Shown one piece after another: positions 33,825 to 45,905 of a DNA stretch of 64,000 nucleotides. Positions within the stretch are counted from its first letter, which is position 1; each line of letters starts with the position of its first letter. This DNA is from Siderastrea siderea (Eukaryota; Cnidaria; Anthozoa; Scleractinia; Rhizangiidae), in NCBI GenBank assembly GCA_964030785.1, contig OZ034968.1, forward strand, positions 57,800,899-57,864,898, written 5' to 3'. A program made the translations under genes and the position numbers. The notes beneath the pieces were generated by a model, which saw nothing but the letters and a program-made list of their open reading frames with translations, had not been told where the DNA came from and ran no database searches.

Positions 33825-34538
33825 TTAAGACAGGTTTATTTCAGACAGCAATTCATCCATTAATTTTCGTCTGTCTGCGAACTCGGTATCCAAGATGTTC
33901 CAAGCGCTGTCAATGGTTTTACAGGTTTTAACCTGGTCAGTCCACCACGAACCCTTTGGCAATGCGTTTCGGAAACGTTGCAATTGTTCATCTTTATCCT
34001 GACCGTATTTCGTCATCCAATGATTGAATTCCTTTTTCCACTTGGCATAAGATCTGCGACCTCCATCCCATGTTGGCACTGGTAATCGTTGTAGACCACA
34101 TAAGTTTAGTTTTGATCCTAAGGTGTCCGCCATTTTTGCTACTGCTGATGTCATTGATGACATTGATGATGTCAGAGCCTCCAGGGTTTCAGAGTCCTTA
34201 CGAGACGCTTCAGAAGAATTTTGTTCCCTTTGATAAGCAGCAAATTTCAAAGCAATTTGAAGAAAATCCGCCTTGGCCTTGTCTCCAAGTTTTCTGGTCG
34301 TTAAAAAAGGTCCCTCGTCTGTGGCAGCGCCTTCATCAACCAGTTTGTCTAAAATCGTTTCTTGCTGCTTTTTGATTTGCCTATATCTCGTCTCTATTTG
34401 AGTGAATGCTGCTTCAAGTGTTTTGAGTTCTGGTTTTACTGAGAAAATTGTTTCAAATTCCTCCATTAGCTCGTAGAGGATGTTTACGGCGTTTTCCATT
34501 TTTCCTGCGAGGGTTTTGACGTCTACTTTAGGCGGCAT
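33825..34538 (-). pseudogene. BEL/Pao gag (DUF1759-type)
   Basis: The frame begins MPPKVDVKTLAGKM and has a coiled-coil N-terminal part (about residues 20-110). It then has the DUF1759 gag core (LPVPTWDGGRRSYAKWKKEF; LPKGSW; AWNILDTEFAD). It stops after LLSEINLS, and a one-base shift brings back the polyprotein (LKPVRRDSKSF). The start is the first ATG after the presumed leader. It would form the particle of the element. Confidence 0.85.
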
Positions 34539-34651
34539 TTTGAACGGAATTCACTTTACGTAAATATGCTTTAACTCCAGCCTCGATTTCATGCGATGTT
34601 ACTACCAGCGGGCTTCGAAGTCTTTGATTTTGACAATCCAGCAACAAAGAT

Positions 34652-37600
34652 AAACATAGGCCCGCAATGCGTGCAGAACCGACGAAGTGTTGGTTCGCCT
34701 CGAAAAGAAAGCAAGCGAGGCGTGCGTGACTGCAGGTTCAAAAACATTCAAGCATCTGTAACAGCAAGTTGCAGCGAAAGTGCGTAACTGTAACTAACGC
34801 TGAAATTTGACCAACTGAAAAAGCGAACAATACCCTGGAAAGGAGGTCAACTGAATTATTCACCCTCTCCTCACCAAACATAGCCCCACAGACTACGCCC
34901 ATGTCCTCATGCATTCTTCACACAAGATCATTTTTCGCTGTCTTTTGGTCGGCCTTCCTCAAAACCCTGAACAAAAAAGCCATCACAATTCTCAAAACAG
35001 ACGCACTTCAAAAAACGGGTGATAAATTTCCCAATATAAAAGTAACCACATCTTTACGATTGATCAGCATGGGCACTGTAACAGCCCAAAAGAATTGAAC
35101 TTTTTCCCACGCCTGGGAACCACGCTTTGTGCACAGTTTCCTTTAATCATGCCATGGGCTCCTAAAGCCAAATTGTGAATGCAAATACGAAATAAATCAT
35201 TGTTACGTACAGGATACAAGAAAGCGCATTATAGATATTTACCAGTCGTTTTGACCCACTCCACCCTCGATAAATGTTTTTACTTGGCTCAACGTGCCGT
35301 GCTAACTGGCGTAACGAAAATTGTGACAGTATTTTGCCCTTTGCGTTACCGAATGACGTAATGTTTAAAATCTGATGACTCAGCTCATCTGTCTAATCGC
35401 TTTGTATATTTAATTGTGTTGAATGAAACTAAAAAATTAAATGTCGATACAAATTTATCCACAACTGAACGTGCTTTTACCGAGAGTTGTGAGGGATATA
35501 TTTATATACTGTTGTGAAAAGGGCACTATAAAAACATGATTATCGTTAAAGACAAACACATCGTCAGAATCTCAACGTGCTAACCGGCGTGACGAAAATT
35601 GTGACAGCATTTTGTCTTTTGCGTTACCGAATGACGTAATGTTTAAAATCTGATGACTCAGCTCATCTGTCTTATCACTTTGAATAATTTGTTGAATTAA
35701 AATTAAAATTTAAAGATAAATTTTGTCCACAATTGAACATGCCGTTACCGAGAGTTGTGAGCTATGTATTTATATACTGTTGTGAATCTGGCACTATAAA
35801 AACAGATTATCGATTAAGACAAACACACCGTCAGAATCAGGAGAAATTAGTAAAAAGGCAAAGTCGTCGGTTTATCTCAAACACGTTAAAGCATGTCTTA
35901 TGACGTGATCGTTAAATCCGGTTTGCTCTTCCGGAGTCAGCAAGTCAGTGTCTCGAACTCTAAAACGAACAAATCGGTTCAAAATCAAAACTAAAGCAGA
36001 AAAATTAAAAAGACTAACTGGTATATCCTTCTGTGCCGCTTATACTATCCAAGAAGATCCAGCCCCGTGTAGTAATTCATTTCCCACCTGCGAATAACCT
36101 TTCTTAACGTTGGCAGCTAAAGACTTTCCAAGTATTAAACATAACCACAACAACATACACCAGAATTTTCCTCTCATAACATTTACTGTGAAAGATTCTA
36201 TCCTTACGATGTCTCAGCAACACTTTGGTCCCACCAGCATCAACAGTGCCACTGGACTTCACCTCCTGTTATTATCATGCAGTCCTCCTTGCTTTCTTTC
36301 ACTAGTATTGCACAGATATTTCAGTCCGGCCAAAGCCAACACTGCTCGACGGACGTGTGCTTCTATACCTACGATACTTTTTATGTGGACCCTTGTCCTA
36401 TCGTGCGTGTGTGTGTGTACTAATCGATGTCTGTGTACAACTTCTTCTCTATATGTTCAGCGGTCAGCACAAAATTATACTACATACAACACAGTCGAAG
36501 CAAATCTTCCACCAAGCCTCCGTCACCTTTCTTGACCTGCCAATTCAAAATGGCGACTCGTCCGCTCTTGTTCTCACGTCATCCCATCCCATCGGCCATA
36601 GCGAAATACACACCTTGTGAGCCTTACACGACGTATTTTGACCGACCAAATCAGTCGACCCTCTTGTCACGACTGCTCTAACTCGACTTCGTCGGTTAAA
36701 CATAGGCCCGCAATGCGTGCAGAACCGACGAAGTGTTGGTTCGTCTCGAAAAGAAAGCAAGCGAGCCGTGCGTGACTGCAGCTTCAATAACATTCAAGAA
36801 TCTGTAACAGCAAGTTGCAGTAAAAGTGTGTAACCGTAACTAACGCTTAAATTTGACCAACTGAAAAGGCGACCAATACCCTGGAAAGGAGGTCAAATGA
36901 ATTATTCACCCTCTCCTCACCAAACAGAGCTCCACAGACCTCATGCATTCTTCACTCAAGATCACCTTCGTTGTCTTTTGGTCGGTCTTCCTCAAAACCC
37001 GGAACAAAAATTCTCAAAACAGACGCATTTCAAAAAATGGGCGACAAATTTCCCAATATAAAAGTAACCACATCTTCACGATTGATCAGTATGGGCACCG
37101 TAACAGCCCAAAAGAATTGAACTTTTCCCCATACCTGGGAACCATGTTTTGTGCACAGTTTCATTTAATCATGTCAAGGGCTCCTTAAGACAAATTGTGA
37201 ATGCAAATACGAAATAAATCATTGCTATGCTCTATCGTACAGGTTACAAGAAAGCGCATTATAGGCATTTACCAGTCGTTTTGACCCACTCCACCCTCGA
37301 CAAATGTTATTACTTGGTTCAACGTGCTAACTGGCGTAACGAAAACTGTGACAGTATTTTGCCCTTTGCGTTACCGAATGACGTTATGTTTAAAATCTGA
37401 TGACTCAGCTCATCTGTCTTATCGCTTTGAATATTTAATTTTGTTGAATTAAACTAAAAAATTAAATGTTGATATACATTTGTCCACAACTGAACATGCT
37501 TTTACCAAGAGTTGTGAGCAATGTATTTATATACTGTTGTGAATAGGGCACTATAAAAACATGATTATCGAGAAAGACAAACACATCGTCAGAATCTCAA

Positions 37601-38694
37601 CGTGCTAACCGGCGTGACGAAAATTGTGACAGCATTTTGTCTTTTGCGTTACCGAATGACGTAATGTTTAAAATCGGATGACTCAGCTCATCTGTCTTAT
37701 CGCTTTGAATATTTTGTTAAATTAAAATTAAAATTTAAAGATAAATTTTGTCGACAACTGAACATGCCGTTATCAAGAGTTGTAAGCGAAGCATTTATAT
37801 ACTGTTGTGAATATGGCACTATACAAACATGATTATCGATCTGGAGAAATTAGTAAAAAGCGAAGTCATCGCTTTATCTCAAACACGTTAAAGCATGTCT
37901 TATGACGTAATCGTTAAATCTGGTTTCCGCAGTCAGCAAGTCAGTGTCTTGAACTCTAAAATCGAACAAATCGGTTCAAAATCAAAAGTAAAGCAGAAAA
38001 ATTAAAAAGAGTAACTGGTATATAATTCCGGGCCGCTTATACTATCCAAGAAGATCCAGCCTCGTGTAGTAATTCATTTCCCACCTGCGAATAACCTTTC
38101 TTAACGTTGGCAGCTGGATACTTTCCAAGTATTAAACAGGAAAACATAACCACAACAACATACACCAGAATTTTCCTCTCATAACATTTACTGAGAACGA
38201 TTCTATGCTTACGATGTCTCAGCAACACTTTGGTTCCACCAGCATCAACAGTGCCACTGGACATCACCTCCTGTTATTATCAGTCCTCCTTGCTTTCTTT
38301 CACTAGTATTGCACAGATATTTCAGCCCGGCCAAAGCTAACACTGCTCGACGGACGTGTGCTTCTACACCTACGATACTTTTTATGTGGCCCTTGTCCTA
38401 TCGTGCGTGCGTGTGTGTACTAATCGATGTCTGTGTACAACTTCTTCTCTATATGTTCAGAGGTCAGCACAAAATTATACCACAACACAGTCGAAGCAAA
38501 TCTTCCACCAAGCCTCCGTCACCTTTCTTGACCTGCCAATTTAAAATGGCGACTCGTCCGCTCTTGTTCTCACGTCATCCCATCCCGTGGGTCATAGCGA
38601 AATACACACCTTGTGAACCTTACACGACGTATTTTGACCGACCAACCGGTCGACCCTCTTGTCACGACTGCTCTAACTCGACTTCGTCGGTTAA
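34652..38694. repeat. 2.05-kb tandem duplication
   Basis: Unit A starts at 34,652 and unit B at 36,697, both with AAACATAGGCCCGCAATGCG. They end near 36,696 and 38,694 with CGACTTCGTCGGTT. Within each unit a ~280-bp segment (CAACGTGC...ACTATAAAAACATGATTATC) is itself repeated in tandem: 35,289-35,571 and 35,572-35,840 in A; 37,319-37,595 and 37,600-37,840 in B. Each sub-repeat ends with a TATAAA-like box. It sits between the gag start and the LTR-like piece at 38,999, so it may be an enlarged leader/LTR or an unrelated insert. Confidence 0.8.
38037..38264 (-). CDS. Possible first exon of a type II membrane protein
   Basis: ATG 38,264 opens a 75-codon frame: a basic N-terminus (residues 11-31), one hydrophobic segment (ILVYVVVVMFSCLILG, about 32-47), then KYPAANVKKGYSQVGNE. 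It ends at SSWIV, where GGATAGTATAAG could be a 5' splice site. The layout suits a Golgi-type II membrane enzyme, but no downstream exon was found. The matching frame in unit A (about 36,080-36,240) is broken by an 8-base loss. It may be a captured gene piece or chance. Confidence 0.3.
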   Translation of the reverse strand: MSSGTVDAGGTKVLLRHRKHRIVLSKCYERKILVYVVVVMFSCLILGKYPAANVKKGYSQVGNELLHEAGSSWIV

Positions 38695-38746
38695 AAATGA
38701 AAACGTCAAACAAATCAAATGTCCTTACTTTTCCTTCGCAAATACA

Positions 38747-38985
38747 ATTCGGCGTAATCTTGATGAAGATTCAGCGTAAGTTGAGGGCGCGATGATTCAG
38801 CGTAATCTGTGGCAGCTCAACTTGTGATGCGAAGTTCGGCGGTTGTCAATAACTCGATTCGGCGTAATCTTGATGAAGATTCAGCGTAAGTTGAGGGCGC
38901 GATGATTCAGCGTAATCTGTGGCAGCTCAACTTGTGATGCAAAGTTCGGCGGTTGTCAATAACTCGATTCGGCGTAATCTTGGAG
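38747..38985. repeat. 110-bp tandem repeat, about 2.2 copies
   Basis: ATTCGGCGTAATCTTG begins copies at 38,747, 38,857 and 38,967 (partial). Within a copy, GATTCAGCGTAA recurs twice. The copies are nearly identical, so the duplication is recent. Confidence 0.9.
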
Positions 38986-38998
38986 GACAAATTTTGAC

Positions 38999-39303
38999 TG
39001 ATTCGCGCCTATGCGTGAAGGCGTTACTTGAGTCGAAGATTAGCCAGGGATTTGAAGGTTTTGAAGATTTTATTTGTACTGGACTTTACGGCTTTGTTCC
39101 TTCATCGATCAGTTCGGGAACCGTCCGTTGTTACAATCGTAGTCAAAATTTGTTTTCTATAAATCCTTGAAATCCCACATCGACGACTGACCAACGAAAT
39201 GTGTCCGTTGAAGAAGTGAAACTTGTTCTTTTTAAAATTCTTATCACTTAATGTCACCTGACCTTACTTTTCCCACCTCACTAAGTCGAGGCGATAACTG
39301 ACA
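38999..39303 (-). repeat. Candidate 5' LTR piece of the BEL/Pao element
   Basis: Nearly identical to 15,891-16,193 and, like it, beginning TGTCAGTTATCGCC on the minus strand. The position beyond the gag start fits a 5' LTR. The 34,652-38,995 material would then be an insertion or expansion within it. No target duplication could be confirmed. Confidence 0.5.
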
Positions 39304-39840
39304 ATATTTACAACACAGAAATAGTGAGAGTGTTTTGGTAACACAGAAAAAGTGTAAATTTTTGCAGCTGTGTGAGCGCCAATTAAGTGAAGTTACCCCA
39401 ACATGTTGTCACTACATTTACACCACAATAGTGTAAACCACCAACAGTTCTGACCTGGATTGGGCCAAAAGAAGCACCTGCGACACAGTGTTAAGTAGAC
39501 GCGAAATTCGGGTAATTTACACCAAGAAAGTGTACTTATGACACCTTACTGAATGTATAAAACACCTTCGAGCTGTGTGCACACCGAAACAAGGTAAATT
39601 TACACCAGAGATATTTTTACACTAATATTGTTTTACATCACCCTTTCAACTTTGTTTAAAAGACACCTTCCACGTGTTGTATTAACACTTCTAGTGCACT
39701 ACAACGCTAACAAAGGTGCACGTGGGTACTTTCAACCTTGTAGTTATCGCTGTTGAAGGCCAGGAGACACTGACAACACTTGTTTCCAAATTTATGTCAC
39801 AATGGATATTCAGTTGGTATACTACACATTAAAAAAAAAT
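39304..39840. repeat. ACAC/GTGT-rich degenerate repeat region
   Basis: TTACACC, AACACAG and AGTGTAAA recur in both orientations at irregular 20-60 bp spacing from 39,307 to about 39,720. No coding frame or clear period is seen. Confidence 0.5.
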
Positions 39841-39928
39841 AATTTATCCGAAAAAACGATTTTTAAGAAATTAAAATTTTTTTCACTGTTTTCCGGGATC
39901 TTTTCCGAGGTTAAGAATATTTAAAATC

Positions 39929-39961
39929 GACGTTTCGATCAGTTTCACTGATCTTCTTCAG
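39929..39961 (-). ncRNA. Hammerhead-like core, decayed
   Basis: Minus: CTGAAGA (fits CUGANGA), a perfect 7-bp stem II (GATCAGT/ACTGATC, 3-base loop), GAAACGTC. The flanks do not pair well as stem I. It is probably the 3' end of a different Penelope-like family. Confidence 0.5.
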
Positions 39962-40422
39962 GCTGTTGTTAAAAATGACAATATGGCGGATTGTTTCTCA
40001 TGTTCAGCTTGGTAACTGCACCAATAAATGTGACTATTATACGACGTATATGAAAAAAGGGCGGGAAAATGTAACGAGGCCTGTCAAGTAATTTTACATT
40101 TGTGATATTTCACTGACTATTACAGTCTCTCTCACGATCGAAGAAGGAGTTCAGGATTGATTTCCATGTTTCAACATGGTCAAAACTGGTCAAAACGATT
40201 TTTACAACGAACAATACGTCTATATGTAGAAACACGAATCTTTTCGTACAACGTTTTTTGGAAACGCACTATAAACTGCAAACAGGCTATTCTAATGCCT
40301 GTAATTCAACAAAATAATGAGATTAAAGGGCATAGACATAAACACTAAGCAGCTACAATGATTCCAGTCCAAACAGTGCAATAATTCCGGTTGAATTATA
40401 GGAAGAATGGATTTGTTATTTC

Positions 40423-40454
40423 GATATTTCGGACAGCAAGCCATCCTTCGTCAG
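40423..40454 (-). ncRNA. Hammerhead-like core, second family
   Basis: Minus: CTGACGA, a 7-bp stem II with two G-U pairs (GGATGGC/GCTGTCC), GAAATATC. The self-complementary ATAT replaces the usual ACGT. Stem I is not convincing. Confidence 0.4.
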
Positions 40455-40459
40455 GGAGT

Positions 40460-42105
40460 TACCTGAGGTTTGTTAACCCATGCTGCTGTGCCAAAACAAT
40501 GAAAATCTAACCTACACAAAAAATTAAAGGCCTTCTAAAAGGCATTTTAATTAAAAGCACTGTTCTGGTTGTTCTAGAAAAGTGAAGTCAATAAATGTAG
40601 ATCGAGTGAGTGATTTTGATGAACTTGAATGTCCTTTCTTCACTAAAAGAACCATTTTTAGCCAATGACGTCGTCATCAAAGCCTAAAAGAACGGTGCTG
40701 TCGATATACGATGTACGGTATCTGTCTTCGTCTGTGGGGCTGGGGGGTATTCTGTGAGACATTGGGTGGGGGTGTGCCACCGGGACACTGAAACCCTTCT
40801 TATCAGATGCCCATACAGCTTATACTGTGGGAGTACGACCCCCGGGCTTTGAAGTGTTTTGCAATCAACAGGAACTATTTAATGTTACTTCGAATGCGCT
40901 GTTTTGTGTACTTCAGGTCTGGCAGTATTTTATTCGAGATGTAGTCCTGCGTTTACTTAGCCGTGGTACAAATGTTCACAGCAGCAAACACATCAGAAAT
41001 TATACACAAGACGGACGCATCAATTTGAGGTCCACGTAAGTGCGTGAATTCACGCACATGTTGTTTCTGTTTTCCTCTATTTCCAAGCGGAATTATTAGT
41101 TTTCGTAGAAGAACATTTTGATTTCCAACCAGCTTGACGGCGTCAATTTTTTTTCGCTTTCTAGTGGAATTACAAAGGAAAGATAAAGAAAGAAAGATAA
41201 ATAATGAGAATCCTGAGCTGAGAAGCAAGCGGTTTTTGCATAAGGTTAATACAACTTATTTATTCTTAAAAAAGCAGGCTGGATATAAATATTTCGGTGC
41301 TGTTTGAAAGCTAAGCAGAACATTTATCCGGCTACAAACACCACAAGTACAACCCGAGACCCAAAACGGGTTCTAAAAATAGATGAACTGTGAGAATCAG
41401 CGTGTTTCGCATAAATTAAACTTCGCATATCAAATTTCATCTCACTTACGCAAATTAGACTAAGTAAAATCGGAATTTGCGGGGGCTTGTTCCTAGCCGT
41501 TCCTAATGCTGAAAAACTTGAATGAAACTAGTATTAAAAATCCAAGTTACAGTGGTGATCAGTTAATTAGAGTAAAATCTTTACAAGATACCAAACTTTA
41601 CTTCGGGGTTATTCATAGTTCAAATCGCATGTTGAACAAATTTGCATAGTTGACAGCTGCTTGTAATTTGAACCTTCGGAATGTAACGCAACGCTTAAAA
41701 CATCTCGAACCGAGCATTCTAATAGAGACCTACTGAATTTACCAAGTTTTGTTCACGCCTATCAGGAGTTGAATACCTAAAAAATGCAAGAAACAGACCT
41801 GTTACGATATGCTGTCTTTGAAGAAAAGGGAAACCAAGAGCTTTATTTACTTCGCACGCAATTCTAATGTCACGTAGTCACGCTGCTCGTTACCCTGTTT
41901 TATGATAACTGAATATGTTGATTCCTTGCTGTAGCGAAGACATGTTACATTAGCCGCAAGTTTTCGGGGAAGGGGGAGAGAGCCGCACAGTCCGCACTGC
42001 ATTAGTGTGAAACCCATAGGTTGTGTTCATAAATTTCACCATATTGCGGAACAAAACGTCATTGACTCTGAACGCATTGCGTGCCTATGTTTTAAATTTG
42101 CTTCC
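40460..42105. other. Anonymous sequence
   Basis: AT-rich with short frames only. I found no supported gene, RNA or mobile-element end in this stretch. Confidence 0.4.
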
Positions 42106-42110
42106 TTCCT

Positions 42111-42138
42111 TGATTGATTGATTGATTGATTGATTGAC

Positions 42139-42183
<45 letters not shown>

Positions 42184-42200
42184 AATTGATTGATTGATTA
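42111..42200. repeat. (GATT)n microsatellite
   Basis: About 22 near-perfect GATT copies. They are followed, as in locus 1, by sequence like 6,600-6,770 (ATTACTGATTACAAGAAGTA). Confidence 0.9.
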
Positions 42201-42359
42201 AAGCATACAGTATTACTGATTACAAGAAGTAGTATGAAATAAAAGTTGAGTGGATAACTTAATAACAGCTAATTTTAAAGGGCGCAAAAAGGAATTAAAA
42301 ATAATACTTATTACAGATTTATAACATCATAATAGTTCTATCTTCCTTAACAGAAAAGT

Positions 42360-42620
42360 CAGCAAAGCATCCAGTGTTTTTCATTATCTTCGTCTTCTCC
42401 ACCACTGAGAAGGCAGCAGGTAGACCTGGGTATTTGGATGTCCCGAACAGTGGATCTGACAGAAACTACTAGACAAATAATGACAGAGATGCCATGCTTT
42501 GAAGGATTTTCAGCATAGGAACGGCTGGCCAGGACCGCAGGAAGGCTTCACAAAGAGCGGAAAGGCCCATGAGACGGCATAACGGGAGAAAAGAAGAAAA
42601 TACGGCTCTTGGGTATACGG
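42360..42620. mobile_element. Start-only fragment of the Crypton repeat unit
   Basis: Matches 8,786-9,020 (GATCTGACAGAAA, AGGAAGGCTTCACAAAGAGC, CATAACGGGA) and stops where the next MITE begins. No recombinase sequence is present. Confidence 0.7.
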
Positions 42621-42914
42621 GTAGCCTGAGAAAACAGCCGACGTTTCGCGAGGTCGCCACTTGAGCCCTCGCAAAACGACGTCTGAGTAACGAGGGCAGA
42701 AATTCCATACTGATGACGTGCACTACCCAGATGTTGGTAGTGCTTCTGATTGGTTGTGCCACGAGGGAATTTTCTTTCAACCAATCATAAACACTACCAA
42801 GATCTGGGTAGTGAACCTGATCAGTATGGAATTTCTGCGCTCTTTACTCAGACGTCGTTTTGCGAGGGCTCAAGTGGCGACCCCGCAAAACGTCGGCTGT
42901 TTTCAGACGAAAGA
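42621..42914. mobile_element. ~290-bp foldback MITE
   Basis: Long inverted arms (AACAGCCGACGTTTCGCGAG left; the right arm reads the same as reverse complement with few changes), containing CTCGCAAAACGACGTCTGAG and GAAATTCCATACTGAT. The centre has ATTGGTTG/CAACCAAT. It ends the unit fragment at 42,620. Confidence 0.75.
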
Positions 42915-43424
42915 GGGGGCCATCCACCCCCCTTCAGCCGTCCTCTAAACCTACCTATGATATCAATCTCGGATAAGAGAACTATAAATAATATATGACA
43001 GCAATCAGTCAGTGTTTCACAGTTTGTTTCGTGCGATGTCGGTTTACTTTAAGTTTGAATGTTAGAGCTTGTACTGATTCACCTGATATTAAGGTGCAAT
43101 GACATCAATCCGTTGTGATGTCAAATATGTGGTCATTTCCTGGTTCTTACAAACAAAAGTTTAAAGAACAGTTGTCAAGCGTAGCACAGATCAGCTATTC
43201 TTTGTTCATGACCAAATTATGAGTTGTTAGCAATTCGCTTTGCGACTTTCAAACCAGGTTACTCGAACAGCAGATTTTTTTTTCGCAAAACCTTTGTAGG
43301 GAACTTTGAAATATTCTTATTTAAGCTTTTTATGTTTCGACCAATCAAACAAGTCGATATTTTTGGTATACAGTCCTTTTTCACCAGAGTTAAAATTATG
43401 TAGTGTGTCATACGATCAATCTTT

Positions 43425-43645
43425 CGTCAACGTCATTGGATTATCACGCGATAAGCACTCTTTACTGGACATTACATACACAAACAAAATTGGATTACCT
43501 CACCGTCATCAGATGATCAGGAGATAAGCACTCTACAGGAAAAAATGGATTACGTCACCGTCATTGGATGATCACGCGATAAGCACTCCATACTGGAGAT
43601 TGCAGGGGGGAAAATGGATTACTTCACAACATCGGATGATCAAGA
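43425..43645. repeat. Imperfect tandem repeat, 55-72 bp unit
   Basis: GTCATTGGATGATCACGCGATAAGCACTC recurs in varied form near 43,430, 43,500, 43,555 and partly 43,625, separated by AAATGGATTAC. About 3.5 copies. Confidence 0.75.
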
Positions 43646-44450
43646 TATTTCTCGAGGCCTATTTTGTTTTCAATCCACTTAGCATTCAAGACTTTGGATC
43701 TTAAAAAAAATTCCATTCCTTTTTCACATTTATAAACGTTATGCAGTGGAACCCCACCATTATGACATGTTTATTTTCGCCCAAGCCTAAGCTCGATCAT
43801 TTTTTTTTTCAAAAAGAATATATATATATGTGCAAATATGCTAATCTCATCTCGATGTTCTCTTCTCACTGGACAATTCGCACAATGGCGTGGACATGGC
43901 TAAGGCTACTGTGTTGGGGTGCGACGTTTTATGTCTGAAGCGTGGCAATTTCTTCTTACTCACCGTGCACGCCTCCCCGACACAGTAGATTTTGTCTTGT
44001 ACGAATTATTTAGCATATTTGCATATATTTGTGCGCAGAGGTCGGCGGTCGAATACCGACATTTGATTTCTTATACAAGAAGCTCAAAATATTGCCGTTT
44101 ATGGTGACAAAATGTTGGGAAAGATGGAACTTTTCCGGCGTATAGTTGTTTTTCGACTATGGATTCATTCAGGATTGAGGAAATTGTGAGTGGAAATGGC
44201 GCATTTCAAGAAATATAGCTCATTTAGTGAAAAGAGGTATGCTTTTGTGCGGGTGAAATGGCAGATCAGTGTGCAACCTTTGCATAATATTATAATACTA
44301 ATTGGGAGCAAAAATTAGAAAGACGCTTATTCTCGCTCGGAGAGCGAATTTTTGCCCTAGATAGCAAGTACGTAACATATAAACAAAGAAACACTGTTTA
44401 TTTCATAAAATTTTATTAATTTTCAGTCATAACTCAAGCTTTGGCTACCT
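43646..44450. other. Anonymous sequence
   Basis: No gene, RNA or repeat could be supported; short open frames only. Confidence 0.4.
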
Positions 44451-44454
44451 GTGG

Positions 44455-44845
44455 AGCAACTAGACAAGAGACTGCGATCTTTCGGGTCACGAATCAGAAC
44501 GAACACGGGAATTGCAAACAGGTAGTGCGATACGTTCGATCAGCACAAATTTTCCGGTGAAATGGTTTTTCACTTGAACGTAACAAGTTCTTCTCCGTAT
44601 CCCTAAGCTTTGTGGCACATTTACGGTAAGATTCTTCATAGAAAGAGCCTTAGATTTTCGATAAACAAGCGAAGGCGGACAAATGATCCTCGTATACTAT
44701 TCTGTGTTAGAACACACGAAACGCACTCAGAGACTTGCTGCTCACTGATTGGGCAGAAAAATACAAAAGTTTTCTGGACCCAATCAGGAGCCAGAACGGG
44801 CTTGACCGTTAGGAACTACTCTGGAGAAACATTTTTCCCTGGGGC
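44455..44845. mobile_element. Arm fragment of the 4.9-kb hairpin element
   Basis: Matches 4,510-4,900 (GAGACTGCGATCTTTCGGGT; CAAATTTTCCGG; CAATCAGGAGCCAGAACGGG) and breaks directly into Tigger sequence at 44,846. The second locus thus inherited the element-in-Tigger arrangement and lost the rest by deletion. Confidence 0.75.
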
Positions 44846-45420
44846 TGGCATAATAACAGCACCCATATGGGCGTTTATTGTCCTTCAAATTCGCGAAACA
44901 GCCGGTAGCTTTGCATATTTTCCAATGACGATGGGATCCGGATCATTTCCCCCCTCAGCAGTTACAAAAAAAAGCCCGCGTGTTCCCCTGTTTGGCCTGC
45001 TTTCCGCCCATACATCGCTGTCCCTTTTCGTTCAGGCTTCTATTAGGTAGACCTCTGCAAATACTTCCGGTTTTATCTATCTTCCACACATCCTCTGGGC
45101 TCCATTTCGTGTAATCTCTCTTACGCGCTCGTTCCAACTTTCCAGCGTTTCCTTTGCTCACGTCCCCGTCCACGCCCGCAGTGGCCATTTTTTGAAGGTT
45201 GTAATGTTGCCGAAAACGTTGCAACCAGCCATTAGAGGCGGTAAAGCCACTTACACCCAGCTTTTCTGCAACTAGCAGAGCTAAAGAGAAGTATATTAAA
45301 GGGAAAGGGATTGAACCTCTGGTGGAACCTTTCAGTACGAAACGTTATTGAGTACCCCCTCCCCCGCCAGGGGGACTCCATTCCAGGGTTGTATACAGAA
45401 TAAAACAGTTATTCCACTCA
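44846..45420 (-). pseudogene. Tigger/pogo transposase fragment, copy 2
   Basis: The minus frame (45,224-44,955) encodes RFRQHYNLQK, TKWSPEDVWKIDKTG and GGKQAKQGNTRAF, collinear with 5,804-6,169. DKTG again replaces the usual DETG. Upstream DNA to about 45,420 matches 6,180-6,340. It is shifted and truncated. Confidence 0.75.
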
Positions 45421-45803
45421 ATCTGGTCGTGAATCAAGTTTAAGTAAGCTGTTCGAGTTTAATAACACGTTGTCAGGTACAAAGAATAATATCACATTAT
45501 CATCATCATCATCATCATCATTATTATTACTATTAATCGCTGCGCTACTTGTTGACTACGAGCATTTTCGTTTGGAATACATCAATTAAAATGTCGTCTG
45601 TGCTGTGTGTTTGCTTCTTGTTAATCTTCTTACTCGTTTCATGACATCTCACATCCTGTCTGTTAGATTGTTCATTTGATTTCACTTCTTCTTACAAGTT
45701 AGTAGAATAAACTGATTCTATCTACCCTTCGTTGTTTCTTTACTGACAGAACCAATTTTCATATTGCTTGCTAGATTGATTGAATAACTGGTTGGTTGGT
45801 TGG

Positions 45804-45905
<102 letters not shown>

